The notes: generated by a model not told the origin, from the sequence alone. A stretch of DNA of 64,000 bases from Ryuthela nishihirai (GCA_038380435.1 JAWZYU010000017.1:27152483-27216482); one strand, 5' to 3'; shown: positions 12,211-24,351, counted from the stretch's first letter. Translations and numbers: made by a program.

Positions 12211-12221
12211 GGGTTGTTCTA

Positions 12222-13534
12222 CAAGGTGATTGAGAAGTCGCGCAACCCATAATAAACACACATATTTTGCGACCTAATGATAATCATATATAAAATTAAA
12301 CTTCTACAAACATAAATTATAATCTAACCTTTCTAACAAAAGAAGAATAAAATGTCATTATAACATGTTTAAAATGGATTCAATGTTCACGGATGCGGGC
12401 GCGAACTCTTTTTACCGCATTTGATGGCACCTTGTGAAACACTTGAAGACTGATGTTTTCGATCGCTGTTGTAATGTTCGTCTTGAGTTCATCCAGTGTG
12501 TGTGGTGAGGATTATCTTGATCAAAACTCCTTTGGGATACCGCCCCCCCCCCCCCCCAAAGGGAAAAATCTGCAGGTGACAAATTCAGTGATCTCGGGGG
12601 CCACAAGGCTTTAAAAATGAGACGGTCACCAAAAAATTCTTGCAAAAACTACATGGTTTCATTCGATGTGTGGCATTGTCTTACTGAACCAGCAATCGCA
12701 TTCATCGAACTCACGGAGTGCAATAAACTGTTTGATGATGTCTTGACATACAGCACTATTCCCCATCATCTCAACAAAGAAAATGGGTTCCACTACGCAA
12801 TGACGTGGTAACATACTGATTTTTTCAGAATGCTAGGGCTGTTCATGAAAAACGTGGATTTTCAGAAGACAAAATCCTGTCCGTTTTCACTATTCGTATA
12901 GCCACTTAGGTGGAACCAAGTTTCGTCACCGAAAAAAATTATGAAGCTGCACTACATATGTTCTTCGAAATATTGCCAAAACCAATGCGAGTAGATTACG
13001 CGTATTTAACCATGCGGGTTCTTCATTTTTAGGACTGAGACACAAAATATGAACAAAGGTGTAACTGTCTTGCATCTTTCTGAGCACTTTCCATACGCTA
13101 TTCCTGCTTGCACTGCGAGTTTCCTGAGGCTTTTTGTAGGAGACTGCTGCAAAACTATCTGCACACCATCCAATTTAGTGCAGTTAAAATGGTCCCGGAC
13201 CCATCTTTTGTCAGCAACAGATCCCGTTTCACTAATCTGGCTATCGTTGACTTCTAAGGGACTGCAAAAGCTGGATATTTCTTCCGAAACTTCCGCAACG
13301 TGCATACAAATGACTATCAAAATAATGTTCCGAAATAAAAACTCGTTGTGCAAGGGAAAAAAACCTTTCACTTTCTCTATGAACAAAGCTACACTGAAAT
13401 ATCCTATATCTGTCACAATGCAGTCAGCGTCTCCGATAGTCTTAATGAGCCATCTTATGGGACGGAGTACAACTATTTCGAAACAATTTACATAAAATTT
13501 CAATTTTGGGTTGTGTGACTTTTCAATCACCCTA
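12222..13534 (-). mobile_element. Mariner-family transposon, full length, inactive
   Basis: TIRs of about 30 bp: CAAGGTGATTGAGAAGTCG at 12222 and, reversed at 13534, TAGGGTGATTGAAAAGTCA. Each is flanked by TA (12220-12221 and 13535-13536). Length 1313 bp is normal for mariner. The transposase is on the minus strand but broken. The TA pair falls exactly inside the tail of a resident SINE-A, confirming both ends. Confidence 0.92.
12412..13500 (-). pseudogene. Mariner-type transposase, broken
   Basis: It would cut and join the TIRs. The N-terminal helix-turn-helix region is read at about 13260-13040 (ETGSV... then TKSLRKLAVQAGIAYGK, like the family's SIRKLA...LGIS segment). The C-terminal catalytic region is at 12645-12412 (WPPRSLNLSPADFSLWG, normally WPPRSPDLxPxDFxLWG). 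Between them coding is lost in stops and frameshifts, and a run of C at 12541-12558 disrupts the part after the LWG motif. The apparent Met start near 13560 lies outside the TIR and is not the real start. Confidence 0.8.
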
Positions 13535-14022
13535 TACCTCTGAGAGGCACTTTTTCGCACACAGTAGCCAGATCACAATGACCCTGAACACTCAGAGAAG
13601 GTTGGGGAGGGGACCCACTGGTCAGCTGTTACGAGACAGATGGTAACCTCCCATCAAGTGTTCTTTAACGCGCAGAGGGTAGGGTTCTCCCGCATTCGGG
13701 GTCACAGCTTAACATCCCATCCGAAGGACTTTCCAAGCCCAGTGGTGTCCCGTAGGGCAGGCGGGGAGTTTTGCGGAGATAAATCTCAATGGTGGCCCTG
13801 CCGGGAATCGAACCTGGGAACTAGATTACGCGCCTGGCGCGCTACCGATTGAGCCAACTCGCACCTTCAGTTCCCGCACCCGCAACTTCGGAAACTACTG
13901 CCATAAAAGAGATATGTAGAGGAGTTTGTGTGGAAAAGAGTTTTGGTGACAGTGGGAAACATTTTTAAACGAGCAGTTTCCTCTCTCACCCCAAGAGCAG
14001 AGTTACGAGATATAATATAGAG

Positions 14023-14225
14023 CAGTGGTTCTCAACCTTTTATGCTTCACGTACCCCTTGGAAATGTGTATGTAACTGGCGTACCCCTTGTATAGATAGA
14101 TAAAACTAGTTATAGTATAACAATGGGAATAAAACATTGTCTTTATTACTAGATCTAGCGACCTTTGGAGCTGTCACGGCGTACTCCAAAAAATTTTACC
14201 GCGTACCCCACGTTAAGAACCCATA
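14023..14225 (+). mobile_element. hAT-like MITE, 203 bp, perfect 8-bp duplication
   Basis: The same family and orientation as 11277-11475: starts CAGTGGTTCTCAACC, ends GTTAAGAACCCATA. Flanked by ATATAGAG at 14015-14022 and 14226-14233. Confidence 0.9.
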
Positions 14226-14483
14226 ATATAGAGAGTATAAATCTCTACATAGCATCTAAAGATCAAATTTCTAGCTTATATTGTTCAGAATATTAAAGTT
14301 TTGTCACTTTTTGAATTTAGCCTACTCTAAACGGTTAAGTTCAATTCTCTTAAAATAACGGTTTGAATGCCTATGAACTCATTTCAGTTAAAACAAACAA
14401 AAAAAAAATGAATTCAACAAATCGTTTTTTTAAAAACGAATTAATTTATAATTAAAAATTAAATAAAAAACTTTAAAAAAATA

Positions 14484-14660
14484 TCTCAAGCAGCTGCTTG
14501 CCACAGCGGTCTGACGGGGCCTGGTCAATTCATATGCCATAGTAAAAGGTCTGTGAGAATGGCGGGACTTAGCAGAAAAACGACATAACCATCCATGCCT
14601 TATCCGGAACTTGAACCAGGACCCTTTGAGCAGTAGCCAAGCGCGCTAACCACCTAATAT
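14484..14660 (-). mobile_element. SINE-B, degraded
   Basis: The 3' palindrome CAAGCAGCTGCTTG is intact; the TGACAGG palindrome is broken (GACGGGGCCTGGTC). Box B has decayed to CTTGAACCAGG on the plus strand. Confidence 0.75.
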
Positions 14661-15007
14661 ATAGTTAAAATAATAATCCCAATGAATGGCTGGAAACTCG
14701 ATCTTTCGTAGATTTACTCAAGGAATAAATAATAAAGCACTTCACTCAAAGGGAAAATGTGCAGCAAAAGAATCTAAAAAGAAAGGCAATCTGGTTATTT
14801 CAGCTACAGACAATGCTTGATTCAAACGACACAGAACGAAGGTAGGTAAAATACAGATAATTTTTATAACGCAAGGACAACTAAGGCCATGCTGCGCCAA
14901 AAGTTGGTTGGGGAGTTGATACTAAGATAGCATATTATCGCGCAAATAAAAATAGAAAATATCCTAGAATTCTCACCATAAAAGAGTTATTACTTATTTT
15001 ATGCTTC

Positions 15008-15296
15008 GCAAAACTCTGCGCCCTGCCCACGGTAAGTAAGGGACACCGAAGGGCTTTGAAAGTCCGCAGTCCGTCGGATGGGACGTTAAGCCGTTGCCCC
15101 GTGTGCGGGAGAGTCACACCCTGCGTACGTTAAAGAACACGCTGAAGGGCCTTGACGGGAAGCTACCAAGTCTCCCAACAGCTGTTCCAGTGAGTCCCCT
15201 CCCCCAACCTTCTCTGAGCCTTCGGGGTCATTGTGACCTGGCCATTTAGCCCATGGTGTGCAAAAAATTGCCGCTCAGAGATAAAAGAACCCAACT
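15008..15296 (+). mobile_element. SINE-A lacking its tRNA head
   Basis: Starts within the body (CTCTGCGCCCTGCCCACGG) and runs through GGGACGTTAAGCCG and CCTTGACGGGAAGC to the tail GATAAAAGAACCCAAC. Probably 5'-truncated. Confidence 0.8.
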
Positions 15297-15519
15297 TATT
15301 TTATGGTCCTCAGTGCGAATATAATGTTTTCTTTCCGGGAGCGAGACCTGCTTCCTGAAAAATATGTCGTTATTAGCCCACTAATATGAATGACTGCTCG
15401 TAAGAGTATATAAAAATGGTAATCTAAGAAAGATTTCCCTACATCTATATAATAAAACAGAATTTCTCATAAAAACATAGGCAGGGACATTTTCTTCACT
15501 AACTCCCATTGTGAAAAGA

Positions 15520-15732
15520 AGGAATCTATGGGATTGAACAGGACTCCGTCCATCGGATATAACGTTTAACTGTGGGCCTCATGTGCACGTTAAAGAGAAC
15601 ACTGGATTGCTCTGAAAGGTGGCTTCCGTCTCCTAAAATCGCCCCAGTAGATCACCTACCAATGCTCTTTGCGAGTTGGTAATTTGGTCGGCTGTGTACA
15701 AAAAAGGGTTGCTCAGAAGTAAAACAACCCAG
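15520..15732 (+). mobile_element. SINE-A, old fragment
   Basis: Recognisable by GCACGTTAAAGAGAACAC and the tail GAAGTAAAACAACCCAGC. The middle is badly diverged. Confidence 0.65.
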
Positions 15733-15764
15733 CTCAATACTTACGAAAAAATATAACTGTTTAC

Positions 15765-15925
15765 TCGAGTGGTTAGCATGCATGGCTGTGGATGAAATGG
15801 ATACGGGTGCTAGTCCCGAATGAGACATAAGATGTTTCTTGTCTTTCTGCTAAGATCTCGACTTCTTCACAGACCTCTGTGGCGAATGAATCTGTGATAA
15901 GCAGCTGCTTGACGAGTAACTTTTT
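15765..15925 (+). mobile_element. SINE-B, degraded
   Basis: Begins CGAGTGGTTAGCATGC (A box) and ends AAGCAGCTGCTTGACGAG. Box B has decayed to GGGTGCTAGTCCCG. The TGACAGG palindrome is lost. Confidence 0.65.
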
Positions 15926-16856
15926 TGTTGCGAAAAACAATTACGATTTAAAATTGCTTAACACGTTACTATTTGTTCATACTATTTACCTCCAAAATAA
16001 TTTTAACCTTTGATATTCTGACTATGATTTTTCAAACCGAGCGTTCAACTGGTTAAAATATGTAATTTGAAAACAATCGATGGGGGAAAAGCTCCTTCGC
16101 TCTACGCCCGATTGGCTGCGATATCAAATACAGCAGTTTGGTCCTTGGGGTGAAGCAGAGCATACTTATATTCAGTTCATACTCGACGCTTTTCACTCGT
16201 AAAGGCATAACGCTTCTAACATATATATCTCTTAATGTATGATAACTATCTTATTTAATTAGAATTTAACACGAGCGTGCACCCAAAATTGGCGCCAGGA
16301 GAAGACTATTTAGATAGACGACGCGAACTTTATTTAGAAAGTTCCAAAATAAGTAACATTCATTTACAACTAGAATTGGATTTTCCGCCTACGTTACTTT
16401 CTATATAGAGTCTACAATAACATCGCTCGATGATAATGTGTGTAATATTTATAAAATTTAAAACAGCAGCAAATTGTCTCTGGCGAATAAGTAATGCTCG
16501 TTTACAAATATAATGAAATTTGCCATTTTCTGACTTTTGATCTATTAAAGGATTCTGAAAACACAAATAGTAATATTTCATTAGTACCTTCTAACCAGCC
16601 CAGGGAAAATTCTCATCTTTTAATTACATTATCATACATTCAATCATCTAAAATCACACCACCCTAGATGTAAGAGGGTAAACCTCTGCTGTCAACATAA
16701 AACCCTTGACCACAAAATTTCGAATTTCTAGCGTAAAATGGATCTTTTGCAAATTCAAGTTTGTACGTAGGCCTGGATCTTGAAAAAAAAACCAGAGTGG
16801 AGGAGCAAAAGTGACTATGTAGCCGGAACACTGTTCCTGCATAAAACATTTGAAAG
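15926..16856. other. Intergenic, no gene recognised
   Basis: 16090-16200 is less AT-rich and contains an inverted CCAAT box (ATTGGCTGCG), but no start codon context supports a promoter. 16480-16537 shares the stretch AATGCTCGTTTACAAA with the right edge of the window, indicating another dispersed repeat. Confidence 0.3.
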
Positions 16857-17171
16857 GGTTGGGTTGTTTTACTTCTGAGCGGCACTTTTTTTGCACACAA
16901 TGGGCTAAATGTCCAGGTCACATGGACCCCGAACGCTCAGAGGTTGGGGGAGGGGACCCAGTGAAATAGCTGTTGGGAGACAGACGGTAGTCTCCCGTCA
17001 AGGTCCATTCAGTGTGTTCTTTAATGCGCACAGGGCATGGTCTCCCGTTCACGGGGCCACGGCTTAACGTCCCATCCAACGGACAGGGCCTTTCCAAGCC
17101 CCATCGGTATCCCCTACTGACCGTGAGCAGGGCGGGGAGTTTTGTGGAGATAAATCTCAACGCTGAAACAG
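16857..17171 (-). mobile_element. SINE-A, head missing
   Basis: Tail at the left (GGGTTGTTTTACTTCTGAGC), body intact to CAGCTGGGA at 17171, then unrelated sequence where the tRNA head should be: 5' truncated. Confidence 0.85.
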
Positions 17172-17274
17172 CTGGGATATTTTGAAAGGAAAAGGTGTTC
17201 CACGAAGAGAGCATTGAAAAATACTTGGTAAAAAAGAGGTATTGGTCTGAAAACGGTTGGGAAAACTGCTGTAC

Positions 17275-17450
17275 ACTTTTTTTTACCTCTGAACAGCACT
17301 TTTTCTGCACACAATGTGCTAAAGGATCACCTCACCACGACAAACCAAAGGTTCAAAGGAGGTTTGGGAAGGGATTCATTGGCAGTTAGGAGATAGATGG
17401 TAGTTTCTCATCACGACCATCCCAGCATGCTCTTTAACGTCTGCTGCAAC
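17275..17450 (-). mobile_element. SINE-A, 5' truncated, diverged
   Basis: Matches the tail half of the family (TTTACCTCTGAACAGCAC to CATGCTCTTTAACGT). It ends before the middle of the body. Confidence 0.7.
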
Positions 17451-18573
17451 TATTATGAAAGAAACACGAACTGATTAAAGAATTTTAGAATTCTTTGTTC
17501 TCATTTTAATATTACTACAAGCAGATTGAAGTAATAAAGCCAAAGCTGATGGATTATTCAAAATCTTAAATTTACTTGATAAGCGATTTACCGGAACATA
17601 AACTATAAAATCGTGTAAAATTATATTTCTATTTTTAGGTCAATCATTCAACCCACGTATGCATCAATGTGTACATAGTCCGCCTACGGATAATCCGGGG
17701 TCTGCTGTATTTAGGATTTTGTATTGAAAGAGGTCAGCACTCGAGTATATTTGTTGACTGCGTGTCCTATGACGAAAAGAAAGTGTTTCTCAAAATGTTG
17801 AACAAAGTGTATTTCTGGGTTAGCACTGCATTAAACATTAAAATCATGTCCTAAACCTTACAATAAGTTTTAATTTTAAGGCATTAACACAAATTGAAGA
17901 AATTTACACAAATTGAAGAAATTTACACAACAGACTACGTATGCTATAATTAAACAAATTTAACGGCATCAGATCTCTAATTATATGAAATATTAAATTT
18001 AATCGTTTAGCTGATCTACCTATTAGGGTGTGAATTGCCTGGTTTCTTCGTCAGCTACTTTCTCTTCAGTAACACAAGTTTTTGTGATTATCAGTTATAA
18101 TGGCATTTTCCGAAACCACAATCTCTATTGCGTACGATCACTGAGACATGAAAAAAAACTTCTGAAGTAAACGGATACCAGACGAATTTTCATTGCAATA
18201 CATGCTCATTTGGGAACATCGGTGTTGCGGCAGTTTTTCAGAACGATGCCTTGATGCAACTAAAAGATATCTAAATAAAAATGAACACCTCACCTAAAAG
18301 TGCTCAAGTTTCTCACCAATAACTTTTAAAATCAAAGTTAATTTGAACTGCTTAACATAGGCTTCCGGAGTAGATATGGCAACTCTAACACATATTATGC
18401 TTATGTTTCATTATTCATAAGTGTCTTCAAAATATCACAGGTTACCATGAAAGATGACAATCACTTTTTACTGAACGTCAAAGAATTTCTCATATACCTA
18501 ACACCAGTAATGTCCTAACATATGTCACAACACATGCTTAAACTTTTGATTATCCAGAGATACGAATCTTTGA
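17451..18573. other. Intergenic, nothing recognised
   Basis: AT-rich. An exact 18-bp direct repeat of ACACAAATTGAAGAAATTT lies at about 17888-17925. The ORF at 17669-17854 has no known motif. Confidence 0.35.
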
Positions 18574-18870
18574 GGGCTGGATTGTTTTACCACTAAGTGG
18601 CACTTATGTTCACATAATGGACTACATGGCCAGGTCATAAGGATCTCAAGGGCTCATGGTCCAAGCCCATCCACCGAATTCTTGAATGTGCACAGTATAT
18701 GGCTCTTCAGCATATAAAGCCATAGCTTAACGTATCATCCAACAGATGGTGGCCCATCGGTGCACCCTTTCTCACCAATAGAAGGATGGCGATATAATCT
18801 CAACAATGGAATCTCAACACTGGCGCAATTGGGACTCAAACCTGGTAACTGTAGATTATGGAAAATGTGC
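18574..18870 (-). mobile_element. SINE-A, old copy
   Basis: All segments are present but diverged: tail GGATTGTTTTACCACTAAG, ATAGCTTAACGTATCATCC in the body, and the head remnant GGGACTCAAACCTGG. A small internal duplication of the AATCTCAACA segment is present. Confidence 0.7.
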
Positions 18871-19574
18871 CCAGGACAGCTCTTTTTGTTCAAAACACTT
18901 TATTTTTCAACATCTTGGTACAACATCTAAAAGCCCCACATCCACTTTTTTCCACTCCACTGAGTTCCCAACTCTTCAAGTGGAAAAATCATTGATAAAA
19001 TTTACAAACCTTATAATGCAATTCTCTCATACCATAAACTGTGCCCTCACAATAATTAATGCACACAACAGTTTTGTAAGTATAGAAAAAAAATTTTTTA
19101 GCCTTGGTGGATTCAAATATACAACTTGCTGGTTAACATATTAACTGTCTTGCCTTCTGAGACACTGGGCCTGACCTACTACTTAGCGTGGTTGCAAAGG
19201 TGAAAGAAAAGGTCACATTCAATAAAAGGTGGCAAACCAGAACTTTCAATCTTCAGAAAAACGTGACTATCTAAACCAGGAGTCTCAAAACACATGGCAC
19301 CCTAAGTCATTTTGTGCGACCCACAAGCAATACTTTTTACCATAATCATGTCAGTGAACAGTGGTTTACTAATTTGGCTCAACTATGATAATCTTACATG
19401 AGTATGGAGAATAAGGTTTCATTCAACAAAAGATGATGCCACTACAAATGTAATTTGGGTTTATGTTCTGCTCATTACTACCGAAAATAAATTATTTCAC
19501 CCCCACAAGATTTCAGACCCGTGATGCCAACAAGACTGCCATCACGGGTTATACAATACTACATAGAAATTGTC
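18871..19574. other. Intergenic, possible MITE end
   Basis: 19273-19330 (CTAAACCAGGAGTCTCAAA... GCGACCCACAAGC) resembles the left end of the element at 10338, but the other end was not found. Confidence 0.3.
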
Positions 19575-19780
19575 TATAAAAAAAATACCCCCTCAAGCAG
19601 CTGCTTGCCACAGAGGTCTGACAGGAGCCTGTCAGTTTATATGCCATAGTACAAGAACTGAGAGGACGGCAGGACCTCAGCAGAAAAACGACACATACAT
19701 CCATGCCTTACCCGGGGCTCGAACCCAGATCCCTAAGATCAACAGCCAAGCGCGCTAACCACTCGGCCACGGGACGGCTA
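19575..19780 (-). mobile_element. SINE-B, complete, beside a 5S rRNA fragment
   Basis: The head (GCCGTCCCGTGGCCGAGTGG on the minus strand) begins at about 19779, and both palindromes are intact. AAATTGTC occurs at 19567-19574 and 19784-19791, a likely target-site duplication that includes the last bases of the 5S fragment. Confidence 0.88.
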
Positions 19781-19786
19781 AAAAAA

Positions 19787-19893
19787 TTGTCAACTGCACG
19801 CGGTGTTCCCAGGTGGTCACCCTCCCAAGTACTGACCGCGCCCAAAGCTGCTTAACTTCGGGGATCAGACGAGAACCGGTGCTTTCAGCTTGA
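19787..19893 (-). rRNA. 5S rRNA, 5'-incomplete copy (probable pseudogene)
   Basis: On the minus strand the sequence runs GCACCGGTTCTCGTCTGATC, CCGAAGTTAAGCAGC, GGTCAGTACTTGGGAGGG, TGACCACCTGGGAACACC, matching the 3' three-quarters of animal 5S rRNA including the internal promoter boxes. A T run follows at 19781-19786, as in pol III terminators. The first 15-25 nt do not match, so it is probably dead, although a diverged 5' end cannot be excluded. Confidence 0.8.
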
Positions 19894-21290
19894 TAAGTTA
19901 TCAAATCAAGCTTGATGTTTTTTTCCATTACAGAATGGGAAAATTCTTGAATTTAAATATCCAAAAAATTCTTCCTAGTTTTCCTAGCAAGTTCAAAAAC
20001 TTATTTGATAAGCTAAGGAATCATGTTAGCACATAAACAATGTTTTAGTAACTTTATATTTTCAGCATTTGATACTATAGACACATGAATCAATAATCTC
20101 AACTGCTAGCAGCCAGTTTATCAATTCTAGTTTTCATGATAATGGCAAAATTCAGTACTTCAACTTGTTATCTAACGCCGAATAGCTATAAATCAATGCT
20201 TGACCATTGAGGACTCCCTTTAAGTAGATGGAAGATAGCAATCCACTTACATTAGACTTCTGAAAAAACTTACAAAAATGTCAAGTGTTCAGCTCTACTC
20301 AGTAAAGATATGCCCATTTTGTGTTGTCCCCAGAACGTTCTAATAAGATATCTCATAGTGGGGTTTCGGCATGCTGAAGTCTTATTATCAGGAACTGCCT
20401 GGCAAAAATTTGTTATTCAATCCTTTGATGGGGATTCCCCTTTAAGTACACTACTGTGCCCATTGCATGCTGACAGGTTTACCCTACAGATTCATAAACT
20501 GTTTTTGAAAAAACACAAAGCAATAAAGAATTGTATATTTGAAACTACCAAGTACTGATAGTTCGCGACTTTCCAATTTCCTAATGTTAAAATGCCAAAC
20601 TCTGGATCCCACATATTTGTTCAACTAATCTAATTTATAGCTCGTGCACATTTATTGACCCATCTATATTCAAATACACAATACATAATATGAAAGCTTT
20701 CAGAGAATAAAAATAAGTGTCCAGTGATAATGTCTCAATAAAAACACTGCAAAACTTACAGCTAATAGTTATCATCTAATGCAACGGAAAAAATATATAT
20801 ATATGTATACTTTGATGTTGAAATCTTACTTTTTTTTGTTTCACACCTTAAAATAATTTCATAATTGATTTTTAGATACTAATTACTTGTAATGAATCTC
20901 TTTATATCAGACTATGCATAAGACCAGCTAACAAGTGGATCAAAAGAGTAGTTATCAATATAAAGCAAATCAGGTAAAATGACTGCAGGAAAAAAACACG
21001 TATTACAGAAGTTTACAACAAATGGTCACATTAAAATTAGAATTTTTTGTATAGAATTAAATATCATTGACGACAACCAATGAGCAATACTCAGTATCCT
21101 TATGTTGGAATGTCACAGTAGATTCATACTCCGAGCCAGAATCCCTGTTTGGTTCAGAACAATTAAAATTCGTGCATACAATTATGATCTTATGACCAAT
21201 AATTATAATGTGCAGAAATTTACATTTAAGACTACTGCTACTAAACAGAGCTATTTTTTTCCTTACATGATCAAACCACAGTCTTACCTG
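19894..21290. other. Intergenic or intronic, nothing recognised
   Basis: AT-rich. The ORF at 20310-20558 (82 codons) has no recognisable motif. A GTAAGA donor-like site on the minus strand near 21270 lies in the repeat described at 21290-21440, so it is not counted as an exon. Confidence 0.3.
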
Positions 21291-21440
21291 CAGGTTATGA
21301 CACAAACAGCAGACACCCTTAACCAGGGCTTGAATCTGGTAGTTCAAGTATCACTATGATGTGTGATATAAACTGCATCCTGAGATGGCTGTGCATTTTA
21401 AACTGCCAATCCAGGCCAAGCATGAGCAGCATTTAAATGC
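21290..21440. repeat. Dispersed repeat shared with 23735-23835
   Basis: About 100 bp (CTATGATGTGTGATATAA ... GGCTGTGCATTTTAAAC) recurs at 23735-23835, and its end GAGCAGCATTTAAATGC recurs at about 24695. Probably an old SINE-like family; its head was not identified. Confidence 0.5.
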
Positions 21441-21507
21441 CAACTTGAATTTGTTATTACAGTGTTCCAGCATACCATTTATTGATAATCCTCAAAATTT
21501 AAGTTTG

Positions 21508-22245
21508 GTTGTTTTACCTCTGAATAATACTTTTTTGTACACAATCGTCAGGTCACACGGACCTTGAGGGCTCAGAGGTTAAGTAAAGAGGTCCACTGGA
21601 CAGCTGTTGAGACTGTAGCCTCTTGTCTAGGCCATCCAGGTATTCTTCAACATGCACAAGGTGCTTCTGGACCACTGTGACAATGGCTTTACATCCCATC
21701 CAACAGATGGCATTCCAAGCACATCAATATCCCCTACTGACCGAGGGCAGAGAGTTTGGTGGAGACAACCCTCAATGCTAGCCCAAGTGGGACTGGGTTG
21801 GGTTGTTTTACCTCTGAACGGCACTTTTTTGCACACCAAGGGCTAAATGGCCAGGTCACATGGACCCCGAAGGCTCAGAGAAGGTTGGGGAAGGGGACCC
21901 ACTGGAACAGCTGTTGGGAGACAGATGGTAGCCCCCCGTCAAGGCCATCCAGCGTGTTCTTTAACGTGCACAGGGTATGGCTCTCACGCACACGGGGCCA
22001 CGGCTTAACATCCCATCCGACGGACGGCGGCCTTTCCAAGCCCATCGGTGTCCCCTACTGACCGTGGGCAAGGCGGGGAATTTTGCGGAGATAAATCTCA
22101 ACGCTGACCCAGCTGGGACTCGAACCTGGGAACTACAGATTACGAGCCTGGCGCGCTACCGACTGAGCCACCCCCGCCCCAAATGGGACTGGAAATTGCA
22201 GATTATGAGCATGGCTCACTATCAACTGAGCCACCAAAGCCCCCA
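21508..22245 (-). mobile_element. SINE-A, old copy split by a younger SINE-A
   Basis: Body and tail at 21508-21796, head remnant at 22181-22245 (GGGACTGGAAATTGCAGATT ... ACTGAGCCACC). The younger copy at 21797-22180 sits between. The duplicated 12 bases AARTGGGACTGG mark the insertion. Confidence 0.85.
21797..22180 (-). mobile_element. SINE-A, complete and young
   Basis: A full 384-bp copy from GTTGGGTTGTTTTACCTCTG to the head's GCCACCCCCGCCCC. Flanked by AAGTGGGACTGG (21785-21796) and AAATGGGACTGG (22181-22192). The head has box B as TCGAACCTGGGAAC on the plus strand. Confidence 0.93.
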
Positions 22246-22754
22246 AAATTTAAGTACTTACACTCTACAGTTATCAGTGTTCCTGAATGTAGTTTTATAC
22301 TTCTAAAGCAGAACGTTGACAGAAAGATATGACAAGATTCTTCCAAAAACGTTTGCCATTGAGAATATCGGTGAGGAAATGTAGACCCCAACAAAAAGCA
22401 TGTGAATAATACGCTTTATGTGAGGTGCAACCTCAGACCCCTTTACTCCACAGTAAAACATTGTCACTATGTCAATGAAGTTGTTAAATAATTTATACCA
22501 TGTTGCTACGCAGAATAAAGCAACTACTTTCGCTGACAAATATTAATTGTACTTGAAAAATTATTGATGACTAGATAATACTAATTAAGTATTTGTTTGC
22601 ATACAATCATCAGTTAAGAACTTTTTTATTTATCAAAGCTTAGAATACTGCTGCTAATTTTAATGGCAGAACCTTTCAGTATACCAACACTCCAAATGAT
22701 TGATTATCAAACACCCACTTCCATTAATCCCTGCTGTGCATGGAGACCATGCAT
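22246..22754. other. Intergenic, nothing recognised
   Basis: No supported feature. Confidence 0.35.
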
Positions 22755-22895
22755 TAATGGGACTACTGACTAACCACACATTACAGACGATCATTGACTA
22801 AACCATGCATTATAGAGTGTCACTGACTAAATTATTATATTTATAGGAGACCTTTGACTAAAACACACATTAAAGGGGGGCCACTGACTAAATAC
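22755..22895. repeat. Tandem repeat, ~30-bp unit, five copies
   Basis: GACTAA recurs at 22768, 22796, 22825, 22856 and 22886 with similar flanks (ACNCATTANAG...CACT). A stray unit, TTGACTAAATTATTATAT, appears at about 23642. Confidence 0.7.
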
Positions 22896-24351
22896 AGTTA
22901 TATTTTTACTTTGCAATAGTGATCCCTAAAAATGTTCATGGGAGGGCAGACAAAACTTTAATTGCCTCTCTGCTGATTATTGATCCCTTGCAATGTACTC
23001 TCACAGAAACATTGATGACAACTCTGACATCTTCACTCAACTTCTGATAATTGATGAAATCAGCTGACAGCTTAATGAGAACACTGCTCCCAAATTCCTG
23101 TGACAATTGCTAATCATGCAGAGCATGTGTACTTGGAGTGTTACCTTATAAATATACACACAATGAATTCAATAGCTTCAAAATTCTTAAGATGTGAAAA
23201 CTTTCATCACATGAGAAGTACACAAAATAGTATTATAAACAGAATCTACATGTGAGCCTATGCCAAATCTCAATAAGAGTAACCTATTAATTTTAAAACA
23301 AAAAATATTTAGTCGCAATTGAATAATATGAACTATCCAATTGAGTTCACATAAATTAATGCACAAAAAAGCATACTTTTGAAATCTAGAAAAAATATTA
23401 AATGAACAGGTAAAATATCCTATGAAGGTTTCTCAAAATGATTTAAAAAACCAAAACACATTAATAGTTTTTACTTATTGTTAGTGGCAGTACAGTTATT
23501 GCACAATATAAGTGCTAAATTTAATCTTAGTTTTATCAGTTGTAACTGTATGGATAGTCTACATCTAAAGTGCTAATTCACTTTTAGTGAAAACAAAATT
23601 TTCAGTGTCATTGTCAAAAAAGTTCTGCAAACAAAATTTTCATTGACTAAATTATTATATTATAGGAAAAAAGATTCTCTCTGAGGACAAATTTATAATT
23701 TAACACAGATCATTAAATCTTGGCAGTTTGAATCAGCTCAAATCTGGCAATTTGAGAGTTGCTATGATGTGTAATATAACGGCACCCTGAGTTGGTTGTG
23801 CATTTTAAACAGCCAGCTCTAACCATGCATAGGTTGGGTTCTTTGACTTCTGAGTGGCACTATTTTTGCAGTAGCAAATATCACGTTTTAAAATTAAGAG
23901 CTCTAATTTACCCCTTAAATAATGGTAGACTTTCTGCACAATTCATGTACAGAGTGGCAGTAATAATTAGACCATAATGCTACCTATCCATATTGGCAAT
24001 AAATCATTGACATGGTTCAAAATTCGAAAGTTCCATAATTAGATATATGAATGACCTGACTGATTTGATAATATTAAACTAATTTAGATGGAAGGTACTC
24101 TTCGAGCTGCTCCGCAACCTTAATGTCAGCGTTCCAATAGGCATCAACCAGCACACAGGGCTCAAAATTATAGAATGCAAGGAATCAAAGATTTCGATAA
24201 TACTAAAGTAATGTAAATGACAGGTACTCACTCCGCAGCCTCAATGTCAGTGTTTTGATAGGCCTCACCCAGCACACAAAGATGGCTTTTGGTACCATCC
24301 ATATACTGTCCTGTATAGTGGAACGTCAGATGGCATCATTCAATCATATTC
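22896..24351. other. Intergenic with repeat fragments
   Basis: Holds the second copy of the dispersed repeat (23735-23835) and, immediately after it, a 45-bp SINE-A tail fragment (23828-23875, AGGTTGGGTTCTTTGACTTC). 24060-24260 contains a duplicated, diverged segment of about 120 bp (AGGTACTC...CTCCGCAACCTTAATGTCAGCGTT and again at 24220-24260). Confidence 0.45.

Larger units (their letters stand above)
12211..13866 (-). mobile_element. SINE-A interrupted by a mariner
   Basis: The SINE tail (GGGTTGTTCTA, 12211-12221, reverse orientation) is separated from the rest (13535-13866) by the 1313-bp mariner. Joined at the shared TA, the sequence matches the usual tail ACCTCTGAG context. The tRNA-like head is at 13800-13866, with box B reading GAATCGAACC in the plus strand. 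Confidence 0.85.

Noticed and set aside
21057..21347. Minus-strand exon ending CATAACCTGCAG before GTAAGAC
   Set aside because: The donor is good, but the sequence lies partly in a dispersed repeat and the preceding frame shows no domain or acceptor that I trust.
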